NCBI GenBank assembly: GCA_031425695.1
Contig: JANPJV010000212.1
Coordinates: forward strand, 30,365 to 94,364
DNA: 64,000 bases
Reading direction: 5' to 3'
Source of the DNA: JANPJV01 sp031425695
GTDB taxonomy: Bacteria > Pseudomonadota > Gammaproteobacteria > Xanthomonadales > SZUA-5
Part shown: piece by piece, positions 27,306 to 36,465 of the stretch
Numbering within the stretch: the stretch's first letter is position 1
How the letters are laid out: each line of letters begins with the position of its first letter
Position numbers and translations under genes: made by a program
The notes under the pieces: model-generated
Told to the model about the DNA's origin: nothing
Database searches by the model: none
Seen by the model: the letters and a program-made list of their open reading frames with translations, nothing else

Positions 27306-28108
27306 GGCGAAACCTGTGGGTCCGGACCTTGTCCGGACGCTCCTGTCGCAAAACACTGTTCCCAGGCAGATCGCAGGGAGCGCACTTCCTCGTCCGGCAA
27401 GTAGCGGCGGCTTCCGAGCGAGATCGCGGCGCGCGGCCCGCGCACGGCGTTGGTGAGCACGCATTGCTCGGCTCGACCGACATCGGCGACGCTCAGCTCG
27501 CGCACCTGCGCGCCGCGCTCGAGCATCCAGCGCCGGCCGATGCCCGCGACTCCACAGCCCTCGACGGGCGGCGTCAGCCACTGGTCCGCCATGCGAATGA
27601 ACACGTTCGCGGCCGTCGCGCAGATCACCCGGTTCTCGCTGTCCAGCATCAGTCCCTCGTCGAATTCATCGGTATTCCATTCCCTGCGCGCGAGCACCTG
27701 TTCGAGCCGGTTCAAGTGCTTCAGTCCAGCCAACGCCGGCTGTCTAGCGAGCTTGAGGTCGCACCAGCGCAGCTTGAGATCGGCAGCCGCATCGAACCGC
27801 AGAGGCTGCACCTGCAACAGCGTGCGCGGCGTCAACACGGGGGGCCGAGCATAACCGCGAGGGCCGCTGCCTGCGGTCAAGACCAGCTTGACGATGGCGT
27901 GCGGCAGATCCGCGCAGGCATCGCGAATCTCTTCGCGCAGACGTTTCACGTCCGGCAGCGGCAGCCCGAGCCGCTCGCAGCCAAGGCCGAGGCGCTGCAT
28001 GTGCCAGTCGAGCAAAGGGGCTTGCCCGAAGGCACAGCGGATGGTCTCGAACAGCCCGTCGCCGTAATGCAGGCCGCGGTCGTCCGCCGGGATGGTTGTC
28101 AGATTCAC
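27302..28108 (-). CDS. pabC: aminodeoxychorismate lyase (PabC)
   Basis: PabC is a PLP enzyme that releases pyruvate from aminodeoxychorismate to give p-aminobenzoate for folate. The 268-residue class IV aminotransferase fold shows DRGLHYGDGLFET at the N-terminus, the PLP lysine in GLKHLNRLEQV and the ATAANVFI segment. It is followed without a gap by mltG. The C-terminal residues SGQGPDP are encoded by a family B repeat unit, so the tail is probably not native. Confidence 0.93.
   Translation of the reverse strand: MNLTTIPADDRGLHYGDGLFETIRCAFGQAPLLDWHMQRLGLGCERLGLPLPDVKRLREEIRDACADLPHAIVKLVLTAGSGPRGYARPPVLTPRTLLQVQPLRFDAAADLKLRWCDLKLARQPALAGLKHLNRLEQVLARREWNTDEFDEGLMLDSENRVICATAANVFIRMADQWLTPPVEGCGVAGIGRRWMLERGAQVRELSVADVGRAEQCVLTNAVRGPRAAISLGSRRYLPDEEVRSLRSAWEQCFATGASGQGPDPQVSP
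27316..27341. repeat. family B repeat unit inside the 3' end of pabC
   Basis: GTGGGTCCGGACCTTGTCC-GGACGC, the family B sequence, is in frame with the last codons of pabC and just upstream of the mltG start. Other copies are at 46426, 46978, 47033, 47091, 52016 and 61527-61600. Confidence 0.85.
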
Positions 28109-28152
28109 GGGGGATCAGTAATGCGCGTTGACCGGGAGCATAGAGCCCGGCG

Positions 28153-28305
28153 ACTTGACGTAGGTCACGTTGCGCCCACGTCGTCCGCGGTTGGGCGGCA
28201 AATTGTATCGGGCGCTACGTGACACCGCCGCGCCGTCACGTAGCGCCCGAAAAGGCTTGTCGCCCAAAGCGGATGATCCGCGGGCGCAACGTGACCTACG
28301 TCAAG
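28153..28305. repeat. four-armed inverted repeat, family D
   Basis: Outer arms (CGTAGGTCACGTTGCGCCC at about 28159 and GGGCGCAACGTGACCTACG at 28282-28300) enclose inner arms (GGGCGCTACGTGAC and GTCACGTAGCGCCC). The whole can fold as a cruciform. The stop codon of the EAL gene lies in the right outer arm. A second copy is at 45063-45200. Confidence 0.85.
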
Positions 28306-31300
28306 GCATCCGCATCCGACCGATGGCGGCGAAAGGCGTCACGCACCTGCTCGCGCAGCTGTTCGTCATCCCAGGGCTTGGTCAGGAACTTGAAGACCGA
28401 GCCGCGGTTGACGGCCTCGGTGACGACCTTGAGATCGGTGAACCCGGACAGGATGATGCGCACGGTGTCGGGATGCAGCTGCGATACCTTGCTCAGGAAT
28501 TCCGTGCCGGACATTCCCGGCATGCGCTGGTCGGAAATGATGACCTGGATGTCGTGCAGGGCGAGCATTTCGAGGCCTTGCTCGCCGCCGTTCGCATGCA
28601 GGATGCGGTAGCCGTCGCGCCGCAGCATGCGCGTCAGCGATGCGAGGATGCCGGGATCGTCGTCGACCATCAGCAGCGTGCGCTGATCGGGGCCCGCGTC
28701 GGGCGCGAGCACCATCCGGCGGCGAGAAGACAGCTGCTCCCTGAAGCACGCTGCAGAGACTGCCGTGCTGTACAGATGACCCTGCATCTCGTTGCACGCG
28801 AGGTTGCGCAGGAAATTGAACTGGCCCTGGGTTTCGACACCTTCGGCCACCACGCGAAGCTGCAGGCCGTGCGCCATCGCAATGATGGCCTTGGCAATCG
28901 CCGCATCCTCCACGTTCTTGGTGATGCCATCGATGAAACTGCGGTCGATCTTGATCATGTTGAAGGGAAAGCCCTTCAAGTGCGCGAGCGAGGAATAGCC
29001 GGTACCAAAATCGTCCAGCGCCAGGCCGACACCGAGGCGGCGCAAGGCCTTGAGGGTCGCGGCAGCCGCGACCGGATTATTCATCACGGCACTTTCGGTC
29101 AGTTCGAGCTCGAGCATGCGCGCAGGCAACCGATGGCGAGCGAGCGCCGCTTCCACGAGTTCCACCAGGTCGCCCTTTTCGAACTGAACCGACGACAGGT
29201 TCACCGCGACCGGCACCGCGCCCAGTCCCTCGGCGATCCAGGCGGCTTGCTGCGCGCAGACCGAGTCGAGCACAAAGGCGCCGATCGGAATGATCAGGCC
29301 GGTCTCTTCAGCGAGGGTGATGAACTCGGTCGGCGCCATCAAGCCCCGGACCGGATGCGCCCAGCGGAGCAATGCCTCGGCACCGACGGCCTCACCGCTG
29401 ATCATGTCGACGCGCGGCTGGTAGTGCAGCACGAACTGGCGTTCGGCGAGCGCATCGCGCAACTGGTGTGCCAGCTCGAAACGCTCCTCCATGCGCGAAT
29501 TGACCGCCTTGGAGAAATAGGTGAAACGTGCTCCGGATGTCTTCGCCAGTTTCAGCGCCGACTCGGCGTTGGTGAAGAGTTCGTCGCCGGTTGCTCCATC
29601 CACGGGATACAGCGAAATGCCGGCCTGGGCCGACACATTCAGCTTGCGATCCGCAACGTAGAACGAGGTACTCAGCGCCTTCAGGACGCAGTCCCACAGG
29701 GCGGTCGGCTCTGCATCTGCAGCGTATGGCGCCGCCACCGCGAATGTGTCGGCACCGATGCGGGCGAGCGCGTAGGGTTCCACCAGGAACTGCCCGAGGC
29801 GAGTGGCGACTGCGCGCAGCAGTTCATCGCCGGCGCCGCGTCCCAGGCTGTCGTTGACCTGGGTGAAGCGCTCCAGGTCGAGCACCACCACGCTCACGTT
29901 CGCCTGATCCTGCTTCGCCGCGTGAACGAACTTGTCGAGGCGATCCTTGAACAGCGTGCTGTTGGGCAAACCGGTCAGGACGTCGTAGAAGGCCAGGTAA
30001 TCCAGCCGGTGTGATTTGTCGATGTAGTCGACTGCGAACGAGATGTCGTCGGCGAGCTCTCTCAACAGCTTCAGCTCAGTCTCGTGGAAAAAGTTGAGCT
30101 CGTTGGAATAAAGGGCCAGCACGCCGACCGACGCGCCCGCGACCAGCAACGGAAAAACCGCCAGAGAGCGTACGCCTGCCTTTTTGTATTCCTCGCCCAG
30201 CAACACCCTGGGATCGTTCTGCGAGTCATTTGCTACTGCGACGGTACGTTCGCGGATGACCCATGCTGCCATGGTATTCGGGTCCGATGCATTGCATGCC
30301 AGCAGGCGTTCGATCTTCGCCACGAACGGAGGATCTTTGCCAGCGGACGCAACCACGTCGAGCGCCAGGGCACCCGGCTTCAACATCCCAATCATCGCCA
30401 TCCGGAACCCGCCGTGCTCGACAGCGATTTCGCAGGCCCGGTTGAACAGCTCGGCGCGATCGCGCACGCGCACGATCAGCCCGTTGATCCCACTCAAGAC
30501 CGCATAGACCCGATTGAGATTCTTGATGCTGAGCTCCGAGCGCTTGCGCTCGGTGATGTCAAAGTTCACGCCGACGATGCGCGCGGGCTTGCCATCAGCG
30601 CCTGGCCGTACCTGTGCGTGGGCTTCGATGAAGCGGACTTCGCCGCCCGGCCAGACCACGCGAAATTGCGTGTGGAAGCCCTTGCCGCCGGCAACGGCCT
30701 CGGCGAACTCGGCTTCGGCGCGGGCGAGATCCTCGGGATGCAGGCCTTCCTGCCAGGCACTGTAGGCGCCACTGAACTCCCGTTCAGTGGTCCCATAGAG
30801 GGCATACATCTTGGCGTCCCAGTACAGTTTGTTGGTGACCAGATCGAGGTCCCAGATCCCGATTCCAGCCGAACCGGTCGCCAGCGCGAGCCGTTGCTGG
30901 CTGTCTGCAAGCGAATCGATCGCAAGCTTGGTGTCGGTGATGTCGGTCGCAACTGCGGCGATGCGGATCAGGGTCCCGTCCGCGCCGAGCACCGGGTACC
31001 GGCGCGCGTGAATCCAGCGGATCGAGCCATCGGGTCGGACCAGTCGAAACTCAGCGTCGGACGGATCGCCCGGGTTCGCGTCGTTGCCTTCGATGAATTC
31101 CGCTCGGTCGTCGTCATGAATCGCCGCTATCCACGAGGCCGGATCTTGGTATGCGCTTTCCTGACTGCGACCCCAAGTCTTTCCATAAGCCGGGCTGACG
31201 TAGAGAACCCGACTGCGGTCTGCATTTAGTAGAAAGAAAACTTCCTCGACGCTCTCGGCAAGCTGCCGGAATCTTGTCTCGCTCTCCTGCTGGTCGAGCT

Positions 31301-31886
31301 CCGCGAGGCGGCGGCTGCTGATGTCGAGGTGCATGACCACGGCGCCAATCGACTCAGCGGACGCGACCGGGCTCGCTCTCATCAGGAACCAGCGCTGTTG
31401 CCCTGGCGAATGACACGGATACTCCAGGCTGAAGTTTTCCGCGTCGCCGCTCAATACCGCACGGATGCCGTTTGCCGCTTGCCGCGCAAACTCGCGCTCG
31501 TCGCCGTCGGCGCGGTCGCTGACGTCGAGGTAGTTGGTCCCGACCCCCAGGCCTCGGCACTGAACCGAGTTGGCATCCGCCAACGACTGCCATGGCGCAT
31601 TGACGGACGAGATCTCACCGCGACTGTTGATCAGGCAGATGTGCAGCGGAAGTGCATCAAGCGTGGCCGCATGGCGGGCCGCAGCTCGATGGCGCATGCC
31701 ATTCTGCGCGTGCCGGAGCAACAACGTATTTCCCTCGGCGTCAAAGACGCTGTCGATTTCGCCGGCGGTAATTTCGTCCAGGCGTCCTTCAGTCGCCCGG
31801 AGGGTCGCGATCAGCGAGGCAATTTCGTCCGTAATGCCCGGCGAATCGCTACTCCCCGTTGTGGGCATCGCAGTCAGGAGATTCAT
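28296..31886 (-). CDS. PAS-PAS-PAS-GAF-GGDEF(degenerate)-EAL-receiver protein
   Basis: The 1196-residue cytoplasmic protein starts with MNLLTAMPTTG and has three PAS domains (about 75-455), a GAF domain (about 470-610), a degenerate GGDEF domain whose signature is GADTF, an intact EAL domain (EALLRWAHP, NLSSVQF, ELTES, DDFGTGYSS, KIDRSF, EGVET) and a C-terminal receiver (MVDDD, SDQRMPGMSG, LTKPWDD). It should degrade cyclic di-GMP under control of small-molecule and phosphorylation inputs. Its ATG overlaps the kaiB stop (ATGA). The stop codon TAG lies in a family D repeat. Confidence 0.94.
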   Translation of the reverse strand: MNLLTAMPTTGSSDSPGITDEIASLIATLRATEGRLDEITAGEIDSVFDAEGNTLLLRHAQNGMRHRAAARHAATLDALPLHICLINSRGEISSVNAPWQSLADANSVQCRGLGVGTNYLDVSDRADGDEREFARQAANGIRAVLSGDAENFSLEYPCHSPGQQRWFLMRASPVASAESIGAVVMHLDISSRRLAELDQQESETRFRQLAESVEEVFFLLNADRSRVLYVSPAYGKTWGRSQESAYQDPASWIAAIHDDDRAEFIEGNDANPGDPSDAEFRLVRPDGSIRWIHARRYPVLGADGTLIRIAAVATDITDTKLAIDSLADSQQRLALATGSAGIGIWDLDLVTNKLYWDAKMYALYGTTEREFSGAYSAWQEGLHPEDLARAEAEFAEAVAGGKGFHTQFRVVWPGGEVRFIEAHAQVRPGADGKPARIVGVNFDITERKRSELSIKNLNRVYAVLSGINGLIVRVRDRAELFNRACEIAVEHGGFRMAMIGMLKPGALALDVVASAGKDPPFVAKIERLLACNASDPNTMAAWVIRERTVAVANDSQNDPRVLLGEEYKKAGVRSLAVFPLLVAGASVGVLALYSNELNFFHETELKLLRELADDISFAVDYIDKSHRLDYLAFYDVLTGLPNSTLFKDRLDKFVHAAKQDQANVSVVVLDLERFTQVNDSLGRGAGDELLRAVATRLGQFLVEPYALARIGADTFAVAAPYAADAEPTALWDCVLKALSTSFYVADRKLNVSAQAGISLYPVDGATGDELFTNAESALKLAKTSGARFTYFSKAVNSRMEERFELAHQLRDALAERQFVLHYQPRVDMISGEAVGAEALLRWAHPVRGLMAPTEFITLAEETGLIIPIGAFVLDSVCAQQAAWIAEGLGAVPVAVNLSSVQFEKGDLVELVEAALARHRLPARMLELELTESAVMNNPVAAAATLKALRRLGVGLALDDFGTGYSSLAHLKGFPFNMIKIDRSFIDGITKNVEDAAIAKAIIAMAHGLQLRVVAEGVETQGQFNFLRNLACNEMQGHLYSTAVSAACFREQLSSRRRMVLAPDAGPDQRTLLMVDDDPGILASLTRMLRRDGYRILHANGGEQGLEMLALHDIQVIISDQRMPGMSGTEFLSKVSQLHPDTVRIILSGFTDLKVVTEAVNRGSVFKFLTKPWDDEQLREQVRDAFRRHRSDADALT

Positions 31887-32173
31887 GCTGGGTGGGACTC
31901 GATGCCAAATGTGTCGAACAAGACTTGTGTCTGGCTGAGCGTGCCCACGATCCGTCGCACCGGCAGGGGCGACAACCGGATCAGCGTCGGCGTCATCATG
32001 ATTCCCTCTGCCAACGCACGCCGTGGCTCGCTGCATACGTCGACCACTTCGATTTCGTGCTGCCCGGGCAGATATTTCCGCGAGAATTCGTTGAGATTGG
32101 CAACCGCCTGGGCCGAGTTGGGCGCGTCCTCGGCTACAAACAGCCGGAATTTATGCAGCACATTGGCGCTCAT
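31883..32173 (-). CDS. kaiB: KaiB-like protein
   Basis: The 96-residue protein has the KaiB pattern: KFRLFVAEDAPNSAQAVANL, then HEIEVVDVCSEPRRALAEGI, MMTPTLIRLSPLPVRRIVGT and a short tail. In cyanobacteria KaiB changes fold and binds KaiC in the clock cycle. Here it overlaps both neighbours by 4 bp: kaiC upstream and the EAL protein gene downstream. No kaiA is present, as usual outside cyanobacteria. Confidence 0.94.
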   Translation of the reverse strand: MSANVLHKFRLFVAEDAPNSAQAVANLNEFSRKYLPGQHEIEVVDVCSEPRRALAEGIMMTPTLIRLSPLPVRRIVGTLSQTQVLFDTFGIESHPA

Positions 32174-33915
32174 GACCTTGATTCATCGTCGACCGATGCG
32201 ACATCGGCGCCGCGCAGTTCGCGCATCCTTGAGCGGCCCTGGACCAGTTCGCGCTCACGGCTCTGGGTGGTCCGCGCCAGTAGTTTCTTCTCCACCTGTT
32301 TGGCGACAAGCTCGGTCTGCAGCGACTTGGCACGTACCTCGAGGACTGCTTCCTCAGCATCCAGGCGCACCCGCTTCAGCTCGTCGGCGACCTCGGCAAC
32401 CTCATCAGCAAGACGTTGGGCAGCTTCCTTCTCCCAGCGCAGAGTGCCCATCAGGACTTCGCCGCCGGCCGTGTAGATATCGGCAAGCGTGACCCCATCG
32501 TCGCTCAGGATCAGCTCCCGGACCTGATTGGAATGGGAGGTGCCGCGCGACTTGATCACCGACATGCCGCGATTGCGCTCCCCGGCCTGCACCAGATAGT
32601 TGAGGTGGATCCAGGTGTCGGCCAATGTCGAGATATGCAGCGGCGAGCGGCCACCGGGGTGATTGGACAGTTCATCGAGCAGGCTGGTGCAAACCAGGGT
32701 GACGCCCATTGCCTTCGACCAGTCGATCAGGCGCTCGGCGACGGAGTGCGCGGTCGCCTCGTTGCCGCTCTTGGACAGGGTGGACACGGGATCGATGACC
32801 AGGCTGCGGGCACCGTGGTCGCGCGCCAGTGACTTGATACGAACCAGCAAGGTCTCGGCGCTGCCGGTGATGGTGAGTGCCGAGATCACTTTGAGCAGCC
32901 CGCTGTCGACGAAGGCTTGAAGGTGGATGTTGACGGAGGTGAGGTTGCGGATGACCTCGGAACCGTCAGAATCGAAACTGACGAACATCGTGCGCTCACC
33001 GCGTCGACACGAAGCTTCGGCAAAAGCGCCACTGAGCGTCGTCTTGGCGGTTCCGGGAAAGCCCGTGATCAGCACGCAGGCGCCGCGGTAATAGCCACCG
33101 CCGAGCATGGTATCGAGGCGGTCGACCCCGCTGGAAACCCGCTCGAGCGTGCTCGCCGCATCGTTGCGGCCCAGGGTGCGCGCTATGGCAACGTCGAATC
33201 CCTCTTCACCAATGACGAACGGCGATTCGTCTTCGTTGAAACTCGAACCCCGATATTTCTGGACGCGCAGGTTGCGCTGAGAGACGCCCTCGTCGACACG
33301 GTGATTAAGGACCACGGCACAGTCGACCATGAATTGCATGAATCCAAAGGCTTGCCCTTTGTCGCTGCTCGTGTCTGCACCCGCCTTTGCCGTGATCAAT
33401 CCGGTCAGTTCGTGCGCAATCAGCCATTCATGCAGGCGGTAGACCTCGCGCCGTTGCGTCGCTGCGTCCGGCAACAAGGCCAACAGGATATCCAAGGCGT
33501 CGAAGACGATACGGCGCGCACCCATTTCGGCTGCCACTGCGGCCAGGCTCGCCAGCATTCCCCCAAGGTCGAAGCTACCCGACTGGATCAAATCAGGGGA
33601 TGGCTGAGCGTCCAGGAAAAATAGATCCGGCTGTAACTCATCCAGCCGCCATTTGAAACCTTCGACGTTGGCAATGATGCGCTGCGGCGCCTCTTCGAAC
33701 GCGACGAAAATCCCGGGCTCGCCGAGATTGCGCGCTCCGTGGACCAGGAACTGGATGGCAAAAATGGTTTTCCCGGATCCCGGCCCGCCCAGCAGCAGGG
33801 TCGTGCGCCCCGTCGGCAGCCCGCCCGCGGTAATTTCATCGAAACCGACTATTCCCGTAGGAGATTTGGCCAGGGTGGGTGCTGGCTTGAGGACTGTCGC
33901 GGTGTTCGTACTCAT
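32170..33915 (-). CDS. kaiC: KaiC-family double RecA ATPase/kinase
   Basis: The 581-residue protein starts at ATG 33915 (AGGA upstream). CI has Walker A GPGSGKT (44-50) and catalytic glutamates in FVAFEEAPQ (74-75). CII has Walker A GFPGTAKTT (285-293) and keeps the phosphorylation pair in HISTLADTW (Ser429/Thr430, matching S431/T432 of Synechococcus KaiC). The CII catalytic pair EE is replaced by Asp-Ser (FDSDGS, about 315-316). The last 90 residues form a charged coiled coil (EKEAAQRLADEVAEVADEL) instead of the KaiA-binding tail. It lies downstream of a hybrid kinase gene and is coupled to kaiB. Confidence 0.93.
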   Translation of the reverse strand: MSTNTATVLKPAPTLAKSPTGIVGFDEITAGGLPTGRTTLLLGGPGSGKTIFAIQFLVHGARNLGEPGIFVAFEEAPQRIIANVEGFKWRLDELQPDLFFLDAQPSPDLIQSGSFDLGGMLASLAAVAAEMGARRIVFDALDILLALLPDAATQRREVYRLHEWLIAHELTGLITAKAGADTSSDKGQAFGFMQFMVDCAVVLNHRVDEGVSQRNLRVQKYRGSSFNEDESPFVIGEEGFDVAIARTLGRNDAASTLERVSSGVDRLDTMLGGGYYRGACVLITGFPGTAKTTLSGAFAEASCRRGERTMFVSFDSDGSEVIRNLTSVNIHLQAFVDSGLLKVISALTITGSAETLLVRIKSLARDHGARSLVIDPVSTLSKSGNEATAHSVAERLIDWSKAMGVTLVCTSLLDELSNHPGGRSPLHISTLADTWIHLNYLVQAGERNRGMSVIKSRGTSHSNQVRELILSDDGVTLADIYTAGGEVLMGTLRWEKEAAQRLADEVAEVADELKRVRLDAEEAVLEVRAKSLQTELVAKQVEKKLLARTTQSRERELVQGRSRMRELRGADVASVDDESRS

Positions 33916-34184
33916 CTCGGTTCCTGCAGGTTCTCGGTTCGGGACCGTCTGACCGCTGGAAATCACGGAGAGTTGGCAACTATCTCATCGGGCGCTTCTG
34001 CGTGTGCATCTTTAGTGTAACCGTGCGGGATCGTTGTGCCGCTGCTAACACGCAGGTGGTGAGTCCGCGATTTGGAAGGTAGCGCCGGCGCCTCGCTCGC
34101 GTTCGTTTCCGGTTCTACAGGGCCATATTGACCAATTACGCGAGCGCCAGCTATTCGGGCGAGCCCTTAAGTACAGTTACCTAT

Positions 34185-36209
34185 CTAGTCTTCGGGGATC
34201 TTGCCCAGGGCTTTGGCCAGCGTGCCCAGCAGTGCCTCGGCCGTGTACGGCTTGGCGACGAAGAAGCGGACGCCGGCGCCCACCGCTTTGGCGCCATCGC
34301 TGCTGGCGGTCAGGCCGCTCGATCCGACAATCCTTGCATCGGGATCAATTGCCTTGATGGCGACAATCGTCGCCGGGCCATCCATGATCGGCATCGCCAT
34401 GTCGGTCAGTACCAGCGCGATCCGCTGCCCATGCTGGGCGTAGAGCGCAACCGCTTCGGCGCCGTTGCTAGCGAGCATGACGCCATAGCCAAAGCGCTCC
34501 AGCGTACTGCGCACGACCTTGCGAATAGCCTCCTCGTCGTCGACGACCAGGACCATCTCGCCGGCCCCACGCGGCAACCCGGCCTGCTTGACGACGGCTT
34601 GCGCCGCAAGCGCGTTCGCTGCATTGGCGGGCAGGTAGACCTTGAACTTGGTCCCCTTGCCGGGCTCGCTGTAGAGATTGATGAAACCACCGTGGCCCTT
34701 GACGATCGTCAGGGTGGTCGAGAGCCCGAGCCCAGTACCCTTGCCGATATCCTTGGTGGTGAAGAACGGGTCGAAGATCTTCTCTCGAATGTCGGACGCG
34801 ATGCCGCTCCCGGTGTCGGTCACCTGCACCATCACATAGGGTCCAGGGTGAGCGTCGACATTCATTGACGAGTAGGTCTCGTCGAGCACGATGTTCTGCA
34901 TGCTCACGTCGAGCTTGCCGCCATCGGGCATCGCATCGCGCGCGTTGACGCAAAGATTCAAGAGCACCTGGTGCAACTGGGTCAGGTCGCCGCTGACCGT
35001 CCACAGATCAGGGCTGGTATTCAGGCGCAATGCAATTGACTTCGGAATCGTCTCTACCAGCACCGGCAGCAGTTCGTGTGCCAGGTGCGCAAGGTTGACA
35101 GTCGCATGCTCGCCTTCCATCCCGCGGGCGAAGGTGAGCATTTGCTTCACGAGGTCGGCGCCGCGCTTGGCACAGCTATGCAGCAGATCCAGCGTTTCGA
35201 GCGCCTCCTGGTTATCGGCCAGGTCGCTTTTGAGAAATGCGATCGACGACAAGATCGGGGCCAGGACGTTGTTCAAATCGTGCGCGATCCCGCCAGCGAG
35301 CGTGCCGATGCTCTCCATTCGCTGGGCGCGAATGGATTGAGCCTCCAGGTCCTTTTTCTCGGTAATGTCGGTGCTGATGATGAGCAGCGCACGCGGCTGT
35401 CCAGCCTTGTTGCGCACCAGCGACCATTGGCTCGACACCAGCCGCGGACGTCCGCCGCTGCCACGCACCTGCAACTCGCCAGACCAGCCGCCGCGCGCCA
35501 GCGTCACTTCCCTGGCTTCCTCCACCTTGGCCAGGTCGATGTACAGATGCTGGATCGACGAGCGCGTCGCGACGTCTTGTCCCTCCAAGCCATAAAGGCG
35601 CTCGGCGCCCTTGTTACAGTAGGTCAAGACCAGGTCGAGATCGCGCACCACGATGGCATCGCGCGCTTCATCGAGCAGGGCCGCTTGCTCCGCGATGCGC
35701 GCCTCGTCCTCGTTGCGAGCGGTGAGTAAGGTCGCTATTTCAAGATCCCTGGCGCGTCGCAGATCACGCAGGACGACGAGAATCGAGGTCCGGCCAGCTT
35801 CGAGGAAAGGGGTCGCGACGAACTCCAGCGGAATCGTGCCGCCCTGCAGCAACACGACCTCTTCTTCGATCACCGCCTCGGCGACGGGTTGGGAATGCAG
35901 CATCGCAATGCGCCGACCGACGCTTTCTTGGTACCGGGCATGAAACAGCAAAAGTGGCGGACCGCCGAGCAACGCATCCGCGTTGGTCAAGCCGAGCAGG
36001 CAAAGCAAGGCCGGGTTGCCGTACTCGATACGATCATCGGTGATGACGAAGACCGCTTCGGGCAGCACATCCAGTAGCCGGTAACGCTCTCCTGCCTTTT
36101 CCAACGACTCTCTCCGCGCGGCGCATTCCCACGTCTCAATCTCGGCGGTCGACGATCGGCGCAAAAAGGTGGGAAGCAAGGCCCGCTGTGCCGCGAGTGT
36201 ACGCCGCAA
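34185..36209 (-). CDS. hybrid histidine kinase (PAS-PAS-HisKA-HATPase-receiver)
   Basis: The 674-residue protein has two PAS domains (about 40-150 and 170-295), a HisKA domain with GGIAHDLNNVLAPI, an ATPase domain (NLCVNARDAMPDGG, DTGSGI, GKGTGLGLST) and a C-terminal receiver (VVDDEEAIRK, LVLTDMAMPIMDG, VAKPYTAE). No membrane segment is seen, so it should sense cytoplasmic signals. It lies 269 bp upstream of kaiC on the same strand and may be its partner kinase (inference). The start is uncertain: TTG 36209, or TTG 36104 with GGAGAGAG nearby. Confidence 0.9.
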   Translation of the reverse strand: MRRTLAAQRALLPTFLRRSSTAEIETWECAARRESLEKAGERYRLLDVLPEAVFVITDDRIEYGNPALLCLLGLTNADALLGGPPLLLFHARYQESVGRRIAMLHSQPVAEAVIEEEVVLLQGGTIPLEFVATPFLEAGRTSILVVLRDLRRARDLEIATLLTARNEDEARIAEQAALLDEARDAIVVRDLDLVLTYCNKGAERLYGLEGQDVATRSSIQHLYIDLAKVEEAREVTLARGGWSGELQVRGSGGRPRLVSSQWSLVRNKAGQPRALLIISTDITEKKDLEAQSIRAQRMESIGTLAGGIAHDLNNVLAPILSSIAFLKSDLADNQEALETLDLLHSCAKRGADLVKQMLTFARGMEGEHATVNLAHLAHELLPVLVETIPKSIALRLNTSPDLWTVSGDLTQLHQVLLNLCVNARDAMPDGGKLDVSMQNIVLDETYSSMNVDAHPGPYVMVQVTDTGSGIASDIREKIFDPFFTTKDIGKGTGLGLSTTLTIVKGHGGFINLYSEPGKGTKFKVYLPANAANALAAQAVVKQAGLPRGAGEMVLVVDDEEAIRKVVRSTLERFGYGVMLASNGAEAVALYAQHGQRIALVLTDMAMPIMDGPATIVAIKAIDPDARIVGSSGLTASSDGAKAVGAGVRFFVAKPYTAEALLGTLAKALGKIPED

Positions 36210-36314
36210 GTCCCAAGGGTCAAGCGACAGCCCCGCGGTGACCCGCGCGGGGGGGCGTGAGCAGCCAGGTCGAATCGAGGGCAGCCCCGGGCTCTTCCCG
36301 AGGATCGTATAGGG

Positions 36315-36368
36315 ATATTTCCGTACGTGTTCGTGCGAATAGCGCGTGAAAGTGCGTGCACGGAATAT
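36315..36368. promoter_or_regulatory. possible operator upstream of the pilus operon
   Basis: ATATTTCCGTACG (36315-36327) and CGTGCACGGAATAT (36355-36368) are imperfect inverted copies in the 256-bp space between the hybrid kinase gene and the pilus operon. This could be a regulator site for either direction. No clear -35/-10 pair was found. Confidence 0.3.
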
Positions 36369-36465
36369 TCACTCACCCCAGCCGCTCGAAGTGAGCCGGC
36401 AACAGCAAACGGCTCAGTACATCGGGTAGAGGGCTGGGGCCCACAGCATCAACAGGAGAGTGGTC

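Noticed and set aside
28170..30014. 614-codon plus-strand frame opposite the EAL protein gene
   Set aside because: The minus strand holds conserved EAL and receiver motifs throughout. The plus-strand product has no recognisable pattern or ribosome site.
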